Below, one piece after another: positions 10,101 to 21,403 of a stretch of DNA of 64,000 nt. Every line of letters begins with the position of its first letter. Position 1 is the stretch's first letter. Both the position numbers and the translations under genes were made by a program. Below the pieces are notes generated by a model. The model saw only the letters and a program-made list of their open reading frames with translations. It was not told the DNA's origin and made no database searches. This DNA is from Leptasterias polaris (taxonomy: Eukaryota > Echinodermata > Asteroidea > Forcipulatida > Asteriidae), in assembly GCA_037783415.1 (NCBI GenBank), contig JAZGTN010000167.1:310001-374000 (forward strand), in the 5' to 3' direction.

Positions 10101-10748
10101 TACTCTTAACTATTTCATGAAAGGCTTGTGTGCCTTAGCATGGAAACCCACTGTATTCAATTAACTATTTCTTGAAAGGCTTGTGTGCCTTAGCATGGAA
10201 ACCCACTGTATTCAATACTCTTAACTATTTTATGAAAGGCTTGTGTGCCTTAGCATGGAAACCCACTGTATTCAATACTCTTAACTATTTCATGAAAGGC
10301 TTGTGTTTAACTATTTCATGAAAGGCTTGTGTGCCTTAGCATGGAAACCCACTGTATTCAATACTCTTAACTATTTTATGAAAGGCTTGTGTGCCTTAGC
10401 ATGGAAACCCACTGTATTCAATACTCTTAACTATTTTATGAAAGGCTTGTGTGCCTCAGCATGGAAACCCACTGTATTCAATACTCTTAACTATTTTATG
10501 AAAGGCTTGTGTGCCTTAGCATGGAAACCCACTGTATTCAATACTCTTAACTATTTCTTGAAAGGCTTGTGTGCCTTAGCATGGAAACCCACTGTATTCA
10601 ATACTCTTAACTATTTTATGAAAGGCTTGTGTGCCTTAGCATGGAAACCCACTGTATTCAATACTCTTAACTATTTCATGAAAGGCTTGTGTTTAACTAT
10701 TTCATGAAAGGCTTGTGTGCCTTAGCATGGAAACCCACTGTATTCAAT
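10101..10748 (+). repeat. 60 bp tandem satellite, about 10 copies
   Basis: The unit contains AACTATTTCATGAAAGGC, TTGTGTGCCTTAGCATGG and AAACCCACTGTATTCAATAC. Units differ mainly at CATG/TATG/CTTG and one TTAGC/TCAGC site. Two short joints (near 10305 and 10690, GTGTTTAACTATTTC) lack most of a unit. Because 60 is a multiple of 3 and the unit has no stop in one frame, a 134-codon open frame arises at 10303-10707; I do not think it is a gene. Confidence 0.9.
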
Positions 10749-11567
10749 ATTAAATATCAAAAGGTACAAGTCTCCCCCCCTGGAAATTAGTGTGCTTTAA
10801 GTTTTTTTTCAGCAAACTGACAGAATCTTAGGCTGTGTCCGACTTGGGGGCCACAGCTACAGCTACAGCTAGCTTTCCGCGTCTTGTCAAGTAGCAATGG
10901 CCGTAGCTGCTGCTGTAAACTGCCAATTCTGCTAGGGCCTTACTCTTTGCTTCTTTTGCCAAATTAGGCTCAAAATCCTCAAATAGAAACATTATTTAGA
11001 GGGTATCTGGGAGGTGGAATTATGGTGAACCCCTGTACAAATCAGGGTACATTCCTGTGCAGTGTATCCCCTTTGGGATACGTGTGTATACAGTTTGGGT
11101 GACAATGACATTTGAGTTTCAATACTAAACCACGGCCTGTGTGACTTACTACAGATGGTTATTATACTCCCATGTACACACATGGAATCATTTGTATTTA
11201 GATCTTCGGGGTGATCCATAACAACAGTGTTACATTCCGGTGCGGATGATTTCATTTACAATGAGATAAAGATCGCTTGACATTTCACAGATCTCTCCCC
11301 ACTTTCTCTTTCTCTCTCTCTCTCTTTCCCTTAGGCGGTGGAAGTCGTCTTAATTAATTTGATTTCAGTCGTGATTGGATTACTCAGGTAAATGACACTG
11401 CTCAGATTGATTGATTGACTGTGTAATACGCGGGTCGGTGTAATCATCGTAAAGCTGCCCTTGGGTTGCATTATTTATAATACATTTACTTGTACAGTGG
11501 ACACGTTGGATTATAAATTGTGACATATCATGCAAGCACATACGTACCAGTGTGCCTATGTATGGTT
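10749..11567. other. Unannotated non-coding stretch
   Basis: No gene. A short CT-rich microsatellite lies near 11297-11332 and a GGCCACAGCTACAGCTACAG motif near 10849. Confidence 0.35.
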
Positions 11568-11569
11568 CT

Positions 11570-12046
11570 AAAGCTGTCTCCTGTTACAAACAACAATGCT
11601 TACCACAGTAAGGTTACCAGCCAAATCAACACTTACGTCAGAAGGGGTGACCGTGTATGCAAAATAATTCTGGGTAGAAATACACGGTTCTTGTTTATAA
11701 ACACCCGGAACAGCTTTGAAGCGTCCTCTTTCGGTTGTGACCAGTTGACCGGCTGACGTGTATACACACCTGCAGGTGATCCACGGTTCTTGTTTATAAA
11801 CACCCGGAACAGCTTTGAAGCGTCCTCTTTCGGTTGTGACCAGTTGACCGGCTGACGTGTATACACACCTGCAGGTGATCCTTGGAGCTTTGAAGCGTCC
11901 TCTTTCGGTTGTGACCAGTTGACCGGCTGACGTGTATACACACCTGCAGGTGATCCTTGGAGATTTGAATTTGTATCTATACACACTTTATTATTTCTAT
12001 TCAATGGGGGCGCTTCTGAAGAAACAATTCTGCGTGGTATGCTTAC
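11570..12046. repeat. Dispersed repeat with an internal 99 bp tandem array
   Basis: GCGTCCTCTTTCGGTTGTGA occurs at 11721, 11820 and 11895. The first spacing is 99 bp; the third unit has lost the ACGGTTCTTGTTTATAAACA part, leaving 75 bp. The 3' end (AATGGGGGCGCTTCTGAAG, TGCTTAC) resembles the end of 25500-25795 (AACGGGGGCACTTCAGACC). Minus-strand open frames of 138 and 123 codons are products of the repetition. Confidence 0.7.
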
Positions 12047-12111
12047 AACTGTTGCTATCTTTATAACGAGTAAGCTTTTGGATAGAAATTGTTCAATTTT
12101 ATTTCGGGTTC

Positions 12112-12710
12112 ATGAAATTGGTTGTACATGCTCTCATCACAAGTAAGCTTGATTATTGTAATGGGTTGCTGTTTGGAATGCCTGATTCTCTGATAGCTAG
12201 ATTACAAAGTGTCCAAAATGCATGTGCAAGACTTGTCTATCGTCGGTCAAAATTCACTCCAACCGCACCTCTTCTGAGAGAGCTCCACTGGTTGCCAGTC
12301 CGTCAAAGAATCTCATTCAAACTGTTGTTAATTGTGTATAAATCATTGAGTGGTCAAGCTCCTAGTTATATAACAGAATTACTTCAAATCAAAGTCCAGT
12401 CACACAGTCGTAGCCTGCGCAGTTCCAGAGATAAGTTATTGTTCCAGATTCCCCATGGCAAAACTAAAGTAACTCTCGGGGACCGTGCGTTTGCCATTGC
12501 TGCCCCCAAACTATGGAATAGCTTGCCAATAGAAATACGAAGCTCTTCATCTCTCAATGTCTTCAAATCCAAATTAAAAACATATCTGTTCAATTGAGAG
12601 ATTCTATTTTGTATAATTTAGTTTAAAAAAAGGAGCTCCGAACCAGCGCAGCTGAATATATTTTGAATAAAAGCTGCGCTATATAAATTTATTATTATTA
12701 TTATTTAAAA
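12112..12710 (+). mobile_element. LINE 3' fragment (CR1/L2-like), 161 codons open
   Basis: The open frame 12112-12597 carries ITSKLDYCNGLL, LQSVQNACARLV, LHWLPVRQRISFKL, GDRAFAIAAPKLWNSLP and FKSKLKTYLFN, the standard C-terminal region of CR1/L2/Rex-type reverse transcriptase proteins. It lacks the catalytic part. The 3' tail (AAGCTGCGCTATATAAATTT then ATT repeats, to about 12706) is typical of L2-like elements. The fragment is fairly young, since no stop interrupts it. Confidence 0.85.
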
Positions 12711-12786
12711 GTATGACCCTACCCTTAAAGGCACATGTATGTAGGATCATAGATTGGTAAAGGCTCCAAAAATGAATGACCATAAA

Positions 12787-13005
12787 GACTTACTTAGTGA
12801 GAAGCACTGCAGCTTAGTGAGAAGCACTGCAGCTTAGTGAGAAGCACTGCAGCTTAGTGAGAAGCACTGCAGCTTAGTGAGAAGCACTGCAGCTTAGTGA
12901 GAAGCACTGCAGCTTAGTGAGAAGCACTGCAGCTTAGTGAGAAGCACTGCAGCTTAGTGAGAATCACTGCAGCTTAGTGAGAATCACTGCAGCTTAGTGA
13001 GAATG
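12787..13005. repeat. 20 bp tandem satellite, about 11 copies
   Basis: Unit AGCTTAGTGAGAAGCACTGC repeated head to tail with almost no change. The last two or three units read GAATCACTGC. There is no spacer between units. Confidence 0.95.
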
Positions 13006-13527
13006 TAAGCTGTTCTTAGAAAAGATTCCCTTCGAAGTAAAATACGGTTTATAATTTTTCAACCCAAAACATTGGAGTCTGTGAAACGACGATTCATCGA
13101 ATCACGCACGAATCTTTTCTCAGATGTTGGTACCTGTTGGTCACCTCGCTACGTGGATGGATTCAGCGCTCTTTTGAAAACACCGTGATTCACTTCTAGC
13201 CGTTTTCTCAGCAAGTAGACTCTGTATTCAGCTGAAACTTTCACATATAATGTGACTTTTATTGTATCTTTCTTTACAGTTCTGCCTTCTGATCAGCATT
13301 ACCCTGACAAAAACCAATCTGTGACCGTACCTTGAAAGTCTAACTCTTGAAATAATAGTTTTACATTTTTTACATAAATATTCAGCTCTTTGTTGATAAA
13401 GATTGCTTTTACAAGATCTATGTAAGATATAAACATGTGCTAATTAGTAATGATGAGACATACAGTAGGGCTGTACAGTGTATGGTCTGTTATTTGGCTG
13501 CATTTTAACATCTACAATTGTCTCTCT
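13006..13527. other. Unannotated non-coding stretch
   Basis: No gene or clear repeat. Splice-like and coding-like signals are absent. Confidence 0.35.
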
Positions 13528-13534
13528 GTAGACA

Positions 13535-13796
13535 ATAGTCTTGGTTCAAGACCCCCCTGTTATTAATATCTTCCCATGATCCATCGCCACGTGAGGGCAC
13601 GCTCTCACCAGAGACCGCTATCATGGGATTCCGCTATAGCGGTTCTCGGGATGATAGCGGTTTGTGGTTGATTGCGCCCTCTATTGGCGACTCTATCGGG
13701 CGAGGGAAATTAACAGTCAGGGGCACAGCTTTCTAGCAAGGATGACAGCTTTCTAGATAAGAAACAACAGTAACTCGCGTCTTGAACCAAGACTAC
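13535..13796. mobile_element. 262 bp inverted-repeat element with 7 bp target duplication
   Basis: TAGTCTTGGTTCAAGAC (13536-13552) mirrors GTCTTGAACCAAGACTA (13779-13795). GTAGACA lies just outside both ends (13528-13534 and 13797-13803). The inside has short symmetric parts (CCGCTATAGCGG). A non-autonomous DNA element is likely; the duplication length is close to that of hAT elements. Confidence 0.8.
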
Positions 13797-13803
13797 GTAG
13801 ACA

Positions 13804-15185
13804 GTTGCAATGGCAGTTTCAAAGTGTCTTGATTGTATTGGCTTAAATCCTTTGTTTATTTTGGACCAACTGCAGACAATGTTGAAACATACTAAAGTGT
13901 AAATTTAACCATATCCTGTGATTAATAGGTTTGAGCATAGTAGTCTGATAAGCCCCCAAGGCCCCCCCCCCCTCCCCCGGCTCCCTCCCTTCCCAGATGG
14001 ATTTACATTTAAGCCATCTTCAACACCCTGTCTGTCGGAGAGCTCACTAATCCAGGAGTTGTTCAACTTTGCTCATTTTCTTGTTGTTGCAAAAAACACT
14101 TGATCGACAAACGACCAATTTCCAAACCTTGGCCGGTCCACATCATTTTAACAGGTTTCAATAGTTTGCACCTCTTCCCATCCCCCTGCTTTCAAGGATA
14201 CAGAAGCTGCCACAACTCTCATCTCGTCTCCTCAAGTAGGGTGTAATGAATGAAAAGTTACTGGAGAAAGGGCGTAAGCAACTAATGTGCAAAATTGTGT
14301 TACAAGACAACCGAGTGTGAAAGTTTGATCAGTTTTCTGCCATTCATTAGTCATCATATAAGAAGGTTAAATTCTGCATGGAAATTGGAAAACATATCTT
14401 TGGGAAAGTTCTAGCAACAAAAATGTAACAACAGTAATGCCACTTTTTGGGGGGGTCAAGAGCCATTTTATTGCTTACGACCTTTTGTTACTGGAAAAGA
14501 GTACTTTGTGCGCCTGGAAGAAGGGCGTATAGAGCCTTACGCCCGTCTTCAAGGCACACGACGATCTGTTCAAAGGACTTTTCATCCTGTCAAAGTTTTT
14601 ATTGTTCCTGATCGTATTGTTCAGACAGATTTGAACCCATTTCGTTGACCCTCTTTCCCCCTCAGCCCCACCCTGCAGGATATTGCAGGCCACAACCCCC
14701 CTCCTATGTCGGTGGTCTTAATAATAATCCAAGCAAAGTAATTTGGTTTCAAGGCGTGTCCAAAATGCCAAACCCACTTTTGCCTCCTCTAGAGCCCCTT
14801 CCACTCTGACACATTTCCAGACAACAACTCAACTTCTTTCAAAGTGTATGTAATTCTGGGGGTACTTATTCCTTTTCATGTTATACTGCACACCACATTT
14901 CCATTACCCTAACTGAACTTTCAAATTGGTGCGTTCTCTCTATATGCCAGGGCATGCATTCTCACGACACCAGCATGTCATAACAGTCTTGCCCGATAGG
15001 TCGCTGTCACTGAGGCAATCTCAGTAAAGTTAAAACCAAGTCTGTTGCTGTGCACAGGTCTTGTGATTGCCGATCTGGGCATCACAACACAAGCTTCATT
15101 GTTTGTGGTTCCCCACAGTCACAGTCTGTAGTTTGGCCATCAGGTAGATATCCCCACTTCTCCATAATATAATAATAATATAATA
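13804..15185. other. Unannotated non-coding stretch
   Basis: No gene. A C-rich run lies near 13963-13977 and an AATAAT microsatellite at 15166-15186. Confidence 0.35.
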
Positions 15186-15512
15186 ATTTGGGAGGCTAAT
15201 CATCCTTACTGGCAGCTAAGAGCTGAATTGCGAAGGACGCGGCTACAACGTGTTCGAGAAGCAGGCATGCAAGGGCGCCTTTGGCAGCCAGCCACATCAA
15301 CCCATTATGACCACGGAGCACAGCCAGAGATCGAAAGTGTTTGATTTTTCCCGAGGGAGGAAAACCGGATGGTCTGGAAAACCCTCGTGGCACAGCAGAG
15401 AACCAACGCACAACTCAACTCACATATGGCCCTGGCCGGGTATCGAACCTGGGTCACCTTGGTGAGAGGCGAGCGCTTTACGCACAAGCCAACCATGCCA
15501 CCCTACCATAAG
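15186..15512 (-). mobile_element. tRNA-derived SINE, family 2, near full length
   Basis: On the minus strand it starts with a tRNA-like head (GCATGGTTGGCTTGTGCG, CTCGCCTCTCACC, B-box-like GGTTCGATACCCGGC). It continues GTTGTGCGTTGGTTCTC, CCGGTTTTCCTCCCTCGGG, AAATCAAACACTTTCGATC, and ends at TTAGCCTCCCAAATTATT. About 325 bp. Best copy of the family in the window. Confidence 0.8.
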
Positions 15513-16209
15513 GTATCCTACAATGAGCATATTCAATGGGCAGTCGGTTCGGGGCTCGTCAGGTCATCCAATACCGCACCTGGTGCCTTGTCTCTATTTT
15601 CTTACTATAACTTAGAGCATAGAGACTTCTCTGTAAATGTGATATGCTCTACACAAGAATGGTTCATTATGATTATTATTAATGTACTGCAAGTCTAAAT
15701 TGATTGTAACAAGACGAATATTACATGCCTCCCCCTCTCTCCAGCTAACCCCGCCTCTTTCAGGTGACAGAATGTCCACATGTCCTCAACTCCAAATCTG
15801 TCTTAAAATTGGTCATTGCGGTCACGCGGTGACGGGTACACTATATGTGTGTGTTTCTTTAACACGTCCTCTATCCCCACCCCCTGTCATCAGAGCCTCA
15901 ACAGCTTATCCAGGATTTAACAAGGATCAACCTCTTTTTCTTTGCTGCAACCTTCCGATGACGACTACCATCCAGGCTGGCATTACCTGCCCTCGCTTGT
16001 CTCCTTCTATTTAAGGGAATGGAGTCTTCTGGATGAGTGGTCCTGTTAACTGGTGTCTCAAGGAACTGAAAGTGATTGGGAGAAACAGGCGTTTTAAACG
16101 GCAGTATGAGTAAGAGTCAAGAGATAGACGCTGGAGACGGAAACCAGACTGTGAGAAGGTTCATGAGTGTCATGGAGCTGGTACAATGTTTGTGAAAATA
16201 TGCTGCTGT
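15513..16209. other. Unannotated non-coding stretch
   Basis: No supported gene. The 110-codon frame at 15682-16014 has no recognisable domain and no clear splice borders. Confidence 0.35.
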
Positions 16210-16412
16210 TGAAACAGCAGCGTTCTATCTTGACTGTGGTCTGCTTGCCCAATGCCAGTTAAAATTCCAGAGGACCAGTCAAAAATTCACTCCAAGTGGT
16301 CTGCCGTTCTAGTTCAGAGTTGAAAAGCATCACAGTTTAGTATGAAATATGGACTTGTGGAAAAGTAATGGACTTGTGAAATGACAAGCCAACTGGTCAA
16401 ACCCTGAACAGG
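16210..16412 (+). repeat. Dispersed repeat, family A, copy 2
   Basis: Carries AATGCCAGTTAAAATTCC, GAGGACCAGTCAAAAATTCA, CTAGTTCAGAGTTGAAAAGC, TATGAAATATGGACTTGTG and AATGACAAGCCAACTGGTC, in the same order as 56219-56400. Confidence 0.65.
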
Positions 16413-16420
16413 TCATGGGA

Positions 16421-16818
16421 TGTCATGGCCAGACGGTCTTCACTGAAGGAACTCAAGTTCTGATGTTGTCAAGAGTGTGGGTTCGAATCCCGGCCATGGC
16501 ACTAGTGTCCTTTAGTAAGAGACTAAACCATCATTGCTAACATCCTTCGGGTGGGACAGAAAGCAGTTGGGTCTTGTGTGTTGTGCATTGCATGTAAAAG
16601 AACCCGGTGCACGTATCGTTAAGAGATGGGGTTTGCCCCGGTGTCTCTATAGGCCTAATGGTTGGATGCAGACTCTTGAACTCTTACAAAGTGCCACGTA
16701 TGGGTCTCATAATTCAAACACACCTGTTGTAAAGCAGTAAGCATTTTCAAACTTACACTTACATGTAGGTCGGGTTGGGATAAAGCTCTATAAGAGCAGC
16801 GTATCATTATTATTATTG
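16421..16818 (+). mobile_element. tRNA-Leu-like SINE, family 1, long copy
   Basis: The head has ACTCAAGTTCTGATGTTG and GTGTGGGTTCGAATCCCGGC. The body has AAAAGAACCCGGTGCACG. The tail has AAGCTCTATAAGAGCAGCGT and a run of ATT. The AT microsatellite end resembles LINE tails, suggesting LINE-assisted mobility. Confidence 0.75.
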
Positions 16819-16851
16819 TCCCAGTTGTAGAAACTATAGTTGGGACCCTGG

Positions 16852-17046
16852 GCCCAATTTCATACATGTAGTGCAGCTTAAGCACAAAAAGTAGCTAAGC
16901 ACAACAAAATTCCGCTTACCAGAATAAGGTTACCAGCCAAACTACCATGTCACATGTACAATTTGTGACTGGTATCCTGCTCATTTCTGCTTAGCAGACA
17001 ATTGTTAAGCAATATTTTCTGCTTAAGCAGCTCTATGAAATTGGAC
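16852..17046 (+). mobile_element. Short inverted-repeat element, family G, copy 3
   Basis: GGCCCAATTTCATACATG at the left and AGCAGCTCTATGAAATTGG at the right. The core is ACCATGTCACATGTACAATT and TGTGACTGGTATCCTGCTC. A related but divergent right-end fragment follows at 17210-17343, ending AGCAGCTCTATAAAATTGGG. Confidence 0.8.
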
Positions 17047-17343
17047 ACAAGTCCCAACTTGAGTGTTACAGTTGGGACAGCCATTGGTTATTTAAAAGTA
17101 AGAATGGAAAGAACAGGACTAGGGCAAGTAAGCATTGATCTAGGCAAGTAAGCACAGGACAAAGCATACTAACCTTCACCAAGTGAATTCCGTTGCAATG
17201 TGAATCCATGGTAAACGCATCATAGGCTTATCGCCTAATTTTCCTGCTTACAGGGAAATCCGCTTGTGCTTTAAAGTAGATTTTCCTTCTAAAGTAAGCA
17301 GACGAATTTGCTGACTGTTAAGCAGCTCTATAAAATTGGGCCA

Positions 17344-17895
17344 AGGTCCCCATCATGATGCGGCACAAAACAATACCCCCTGACTGCTCAATGGTGACAG
17401 ACTTGACTGTATTTTTATACTTTCTAAATTATTCCGGGGGTGGTGCCTCGGTGATTACAAAGTCTAGAGCGTTCCAATTACTGATATCTAAAGACGTTGT
17501 CTCGCCTTGCGTCAGTCTCCAGACTGGGACCTTTCCTAGAAGGGAAAGCTAGAGCTGCGGGTCCGGTGGTGTAAATGCCTGGCTGAGTCTGGTGACTGCC
17601 GACACAAATACCATGATCCAATGCTTGACGAGTCAGGGTGTGAATCAATGGGTCGATGTAGAGGGCGCTTCAAAATCAAACTCCCCGAGCACATGTTTCT
17701 TTTGTTTGTTTGTTCAGATGATCTTCCCAACAAGAACTTGGCAAAGCTCCCACAAGGGGATATAAACACCAAGCTGGCAACAGCAGATTTCTCTCATACA
17801 AACATTGACTTAACGTTCATGATTATGAATTGCGCATATCGATAAATTCTGATTCAGTAACTGGGCGACAATACTTTATTTTAGTCATTGTGAAC
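17344..17895. other. Unannotated non-coding stretch
   Basis: Short open frames on both strands (17355-17552, 17621-17845) show no domain. No gene supported. Confidence 0.35.
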
Positions 17896-17985
17896 TCAGC
17901 AGTTAGTGTGGCTGGAATCGAACCCACAATCTTGTGATTGCAAGTCATCCAGCAGTATTACCACTTGACCACAGTGACAGGTATT
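17896..17985 (-). repeat. tRNA-like SINE head fragment
   Basis: The minus strand reads GGTCAAGTGGTAATACTGC, an anticodon-loop-like CTTGCAATC (GCA, as in tRNA-Cys), and GTGGGTTCGATTCCAGCC. The acceptor stem is not complementary, so it is taken as a retroposed tRNA-derived piece. Confidence 0.5.
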
Positions 17986-18120
17986 TACGTGCAAGTGTAA
18001 TTGTAATAACAGTTTGGATTTAACTAATGTTAGACCAAAAACCAGGGGCATGGAGGCGATTGCCTCTGTTGCCTCCATGAAGTATCAGGCTGGGTCAACA
18101 TGTATATGCTTGTGTACATA

Positions 18121-18440
18121 CATGTAATATTAATAATAATAATAATAGTGGCTTCTTATTTAGGGATCATATCCGTCACTCTAGGGAATTCAACAGTCAG
18201 TATTTTCCTGCAAGGTACGTTATGAAGTATGAGATCTATTCCTTTACATAGCATCATGCAATGGTTTACAAGGTGCTGTGGCGCAATATGCAGCCAATCA
18301 AACCAGGAACACCGGGGCGAACTCCTCTCTGTACGATAAGTGCACTGGGTTCTTTTACGTGCATTACACAACACACAACAGCTTTACGTCCCATCCGAAG
18401 TACACGTACATTGTATGTTCCTGTATGAGCCATCACTAAA
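18121..18440 (-). mobile_element. SINE family 1, 3' body and tail
   Basis: On the minus strand it begins with GGATGGGACGTAAAGC and AAAAGAACCCAGTGCAC, continues GCGCCACAGCACC, and ends in an ATT microsatellite at 18129-18148. The tRNA-like head is missing (5' truncated). Confidence 0.65.
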
Positions 18441-18449
18441 AAAGTCTTG

Positions 18450-19340
18450 AGCACTTTCAAAACAATTTGTTTTAGATTCATAAATGTGCATGTTGCAGAC
18501 TCTTCAATGTCCTAGATTCTTGGAAATGTGCTTAAAAATATACTGTTATGAAAATGAAAGATCAGTAAGTTTTCCGTTGACGCCCTCGTCAAGTTAGCAT
18601 TTTGTTGTCTTGGAACTTTTTTCATTAGGCATTAGGGGAACTTGTTTGGGGAAAGCGAACCCCAGGCAAGTAATCCTCAATGTGCGTCATAAGCACGTCA
18701 TTAAAACAGCCAGTGGTGGAATCAAGCTATTAACCACTAAACCTTACTTTTCCTGGGGTTTTAGATTCGACAGCTTTGTCATAAATGGCCGTGGCCTGTC
18801 AAGATAAATCCCCCCCATGTAACTCTTTAAGATGCTGTACACGCTCTGTGTACAGTACATGGGATGTGGTGCAGGAGCAAGAGATCACGCTTTAATAGTC
18901 GGGGATACTGCTCTTCGACGTTAATTAGGTGCCGATGGTATTGATTGAGTCCGGTTACTATTCTATAACCTTCTTTAAGGATGGTGTAGACCCCTTGGTC
19001 TTAGACCCCCCTTGGTGCAACTTGTATTGCCTGCTTTTTCCTATGATGTTGTGCATGTTAAACACCGGTTACTAGACTTGTCTTGGCTTAAAAGAGATCT
19101 CCGTTTTTGAGGGCACCGGAGAACCCATCAAAGTGAACCAGCTGGACTTGTTGGCCTGTCCGACCAAACCACGGGTCGGTCAAACCGGGGAACACCCTAG
19201 TGGATGTGACACTGCCAAACAGATGAAGCATAGCGTGCACTGGCGTAGATTCCGGTGAGGATGCTTGGGATATCACTCACTTTTTGGACCGAGGGGTCCG
19301 GGGGATGGCCTACTGGATCATGCCAGAGAGATCTCTGCCC
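18450..19340. other. Unannotated non-coding stretch
   Basis: No gene or repeat recognised. Confidence 0.35.
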
Positions 19341-19344
19341 ATTT

Positions 19345-19569
19345 TCATGGCTCTGCTTTACCGCCGAATTCGGCGCTTGCGATCACCATTTTCGCTTACC
19401 GAGCAAGCGCTGAATTTTTGCGCTAGCTGTGTAAAAGCGTAGAATGACTAGCACACGAGAAAAAATTTCATGCTAACCCGTGAAATCTGCTTGACGTAAG
19501 CGCGGAATTTCCTGCTTTCGTAAGCGCCGATTCTTTGCTTACAGTAAGCAGAGCCATGAAATTGGGCCC
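19345..19569 (+). mobile_element. Inverted-repeat element, family G variant, copy 1
   Basis: Left end CATGGCTCTGCTTTACCGCC, right end GTAAGCAGAGCCATGAAATT. The inside differs from the standard family and is GC-richer (TTGCGATCACCATTTTCGC, AGCGCTGAATTTTTGCGC). A second copy is at 56862-57114. Confidence 0.75.
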
Positions 19570-19604
19570 TGTTACACATGCAGCTCAATGGAAGAGATAG
19601 TGAC

Positions 19605-19850
19605 TTCTAAGTTAGGGTGGTCGGTCTTGTTAGGGTAGTGGCTTCTTTCCTCAGCTTCCACCTCTGGGACCATGGTTTGAATTTCAGCCCCAACCTGATT
19701 CCCTGCAATAACTCTCCAGGGTTTTCCTCCCCCATCTAAAACTGAAATTCCCTTCATTGTCTTCTCTCCATGGGGTTCTTGGCTAGTACAGTGATTAAGT
19801 TCGCTTTTCTGAGAGTCCTTGGCTTCACAACCAGAATTAATAAAGGAAAT
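19605..19850 (+). mobile_element. tRNA-derived SINE, family 3, copy 1
   Basis: Matches 53028-53280: CTTCCACCTCTGGGACC, GGTTTGAATTTCAGCCC (decayed B-box), TTTTCCTCCCCCATCTAAAA, CTTGGCTAGTACAGTGATTA, CTTGGCTTCACAACCAGAA, then an AATAAA-rich tail. Confidence 0.7.
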
Positions 19851-19879
19851 AAATTAAAAATTAAAAGCAAGGACCATTG

Positions 19880-20110
19880 ACTGTAGTCAGTAGATGTATG
19901 GGAGACCAGCAGAGTGTGGGTTCGAGTCCCGCTCGTGACACTTTGTGTCCTTAAGCAAGACACTTAACCATTTTGCTTCGTCCTTCAGATGGGGCGTAAA
20001 GTTGTGGGGTCTCTTGTGTTGTGTAATGCATGTAAAAGAACCCAGTGCACTTATCATCAAGAGTAGGGGGTTTTCTGGTATGGTTGGCTCCAGATTGCGC
20101 CACAGCTTCT
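19880..20110 (+). mobile_element. tRNA-Leu-like SINE, family 1, 5' truncated
   Basis: Shows GAGTGTGGGTTCGAGTCCCG, TGTGTCCTTAAGCAAGACAC, TTCAGATGGGGCGTAAAG and AAAAGAACCCAGTGCAC. Confidence 0.7.
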
Positions 20111-20432
20111 TGTAGACCACTGTTAAGAAATTAGTCTTATAATATGTACATTGTAGATCTGCATACCTTTAAAACAAAAAACAATAAGCGCTTAGAAATT
20201 ATGTGTATAAAGCGCTGTGTAAATGTTGGTTATGAAGTCTTTCAGCTTCTTCTCACCCATACACTCTTGCTTTACTGAGATGTACAGTAGAACAAAGAGC
20301 CATTCCAACAGCTTTATTCCATGTACTGCATCTCTTGCCTGGTACAAGTTTTCCTCCATCCTACAATCTAGACTGTTTTTATAGGAATATAAATTCATAC
20401 CTTCAGCTCCCCTGGGTTACTTTCATCTTTAA

Positions 20433-20777
20433 AAGGATGTGTACAACATTGGTAAGATTGAAAATATAAATGTTCACAGATTTGCACATAACTTACATGG
20501 TATAAAGATGGTCATGGTGGAAAACTTCCCTTGAAATAGTTTTGCTTGAAATGCCATAGGTTTTAGGAAATGAGTAAAATAAGAGTCTTTATCCTGCAGG
20601 ATAAAATCCGATGTTTGAAAACAAGTTAAAACATATAATGGTGTTTTTCACTGTTTTCTCATGACTCGGAAGGCCGATTGAGCTTAAACTTACACAGGTT
20701 TGTTATTTCATGTACATGTTGGGTCACATCATGTGTGGATACTGGTCTTTGGCAATTGCCAATGTTGAACACACCCT
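20433..20777 (+). mobile_element. Inverted-repeat element, family K, copy 2
   Basis: 345 bp between TTAA (20429-20432) and TTAA (20778-20781). The left end is GGATGTGTACAACATTGG and the right end CCAATGTTGAACACACCC. Non-coding, same order of internal words as 653-992. Confidence 0.8.
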
Positions 20778-20789
20778 TTAATATTTGTC

Positions 20790-21395
20790 TTCTTGTAGCC
20801 CCTTAACAAGAGTGGCTTTTAGCATTTTCTTGTATAAAAAAATCCCAAATATAAAAATAAAGTTGTATTGAATGGTCACAGTCTTTGCAACCACTAATTC
20901 AAGATTACTAAATCAACCTTCCCCTACCAGTTTTCTTGTCAGAGTTAGACTGAGGGAGCTTTTCCTGGGAAAGATTTCCTGACATTTTCAAGAAACACGA
21001 ATTACCTAACTATAAATTTGCTGCCCCACTTTCCCTTTTTTTTTTCTGTAATACATTTTTTTCACTTCCTTTTTTCATTTTGCTATTGGCGCCTCGATCC
21101 AAGTTCAGGAGAAGTGTTCATTACGAGATTATGCGATTATAAAATGCTGGAGTGATCTGGACAGTGTCAAATGACATTCTGAACAAAATAGCCATGATTT
21201 TTTGCACATTTGGTTTTCCCTTGGGGGTTTTTTTTTTTTTCTCTGACAAACATCAGATGTGAAAACCAGGTTGTATGATGTTGAAAAAACAGGCTGCTAA
21301 GGCAAAGTACATATACCTTTGGTTTTTGTAACTGTGCGCTTGTTTTAATCCTACAATATATGTAGATATATACATTTGTACATGCACTATGTACA
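20790..21395. other. Unannotated non-coding stretch
   Basis: No gene or clear repeat. T runs lie near 21037 and 21228. Confidence 0.35.
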
Positions 21396-21403
21396 CCTGT
21401 AGG

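Noticed and set aside
10303..10707. 134-codon frame as a repeat protein
   Set aside because: Arises from a 60 bp satellite; nothing upstream or downstream supports a gene.
11568..12004. Minus-strand frames of 138 and 123 codons
   Set aside because: Both cover the 99 bp tandem repeat, in two frames at once, which points to repetition rather than coding.
12787..13005. Regular 20 bp repeats suggestive of a CRISPR array
   Set aside because: Units are directly adjacent with no spacers, and the window is clearly eukaryotic.
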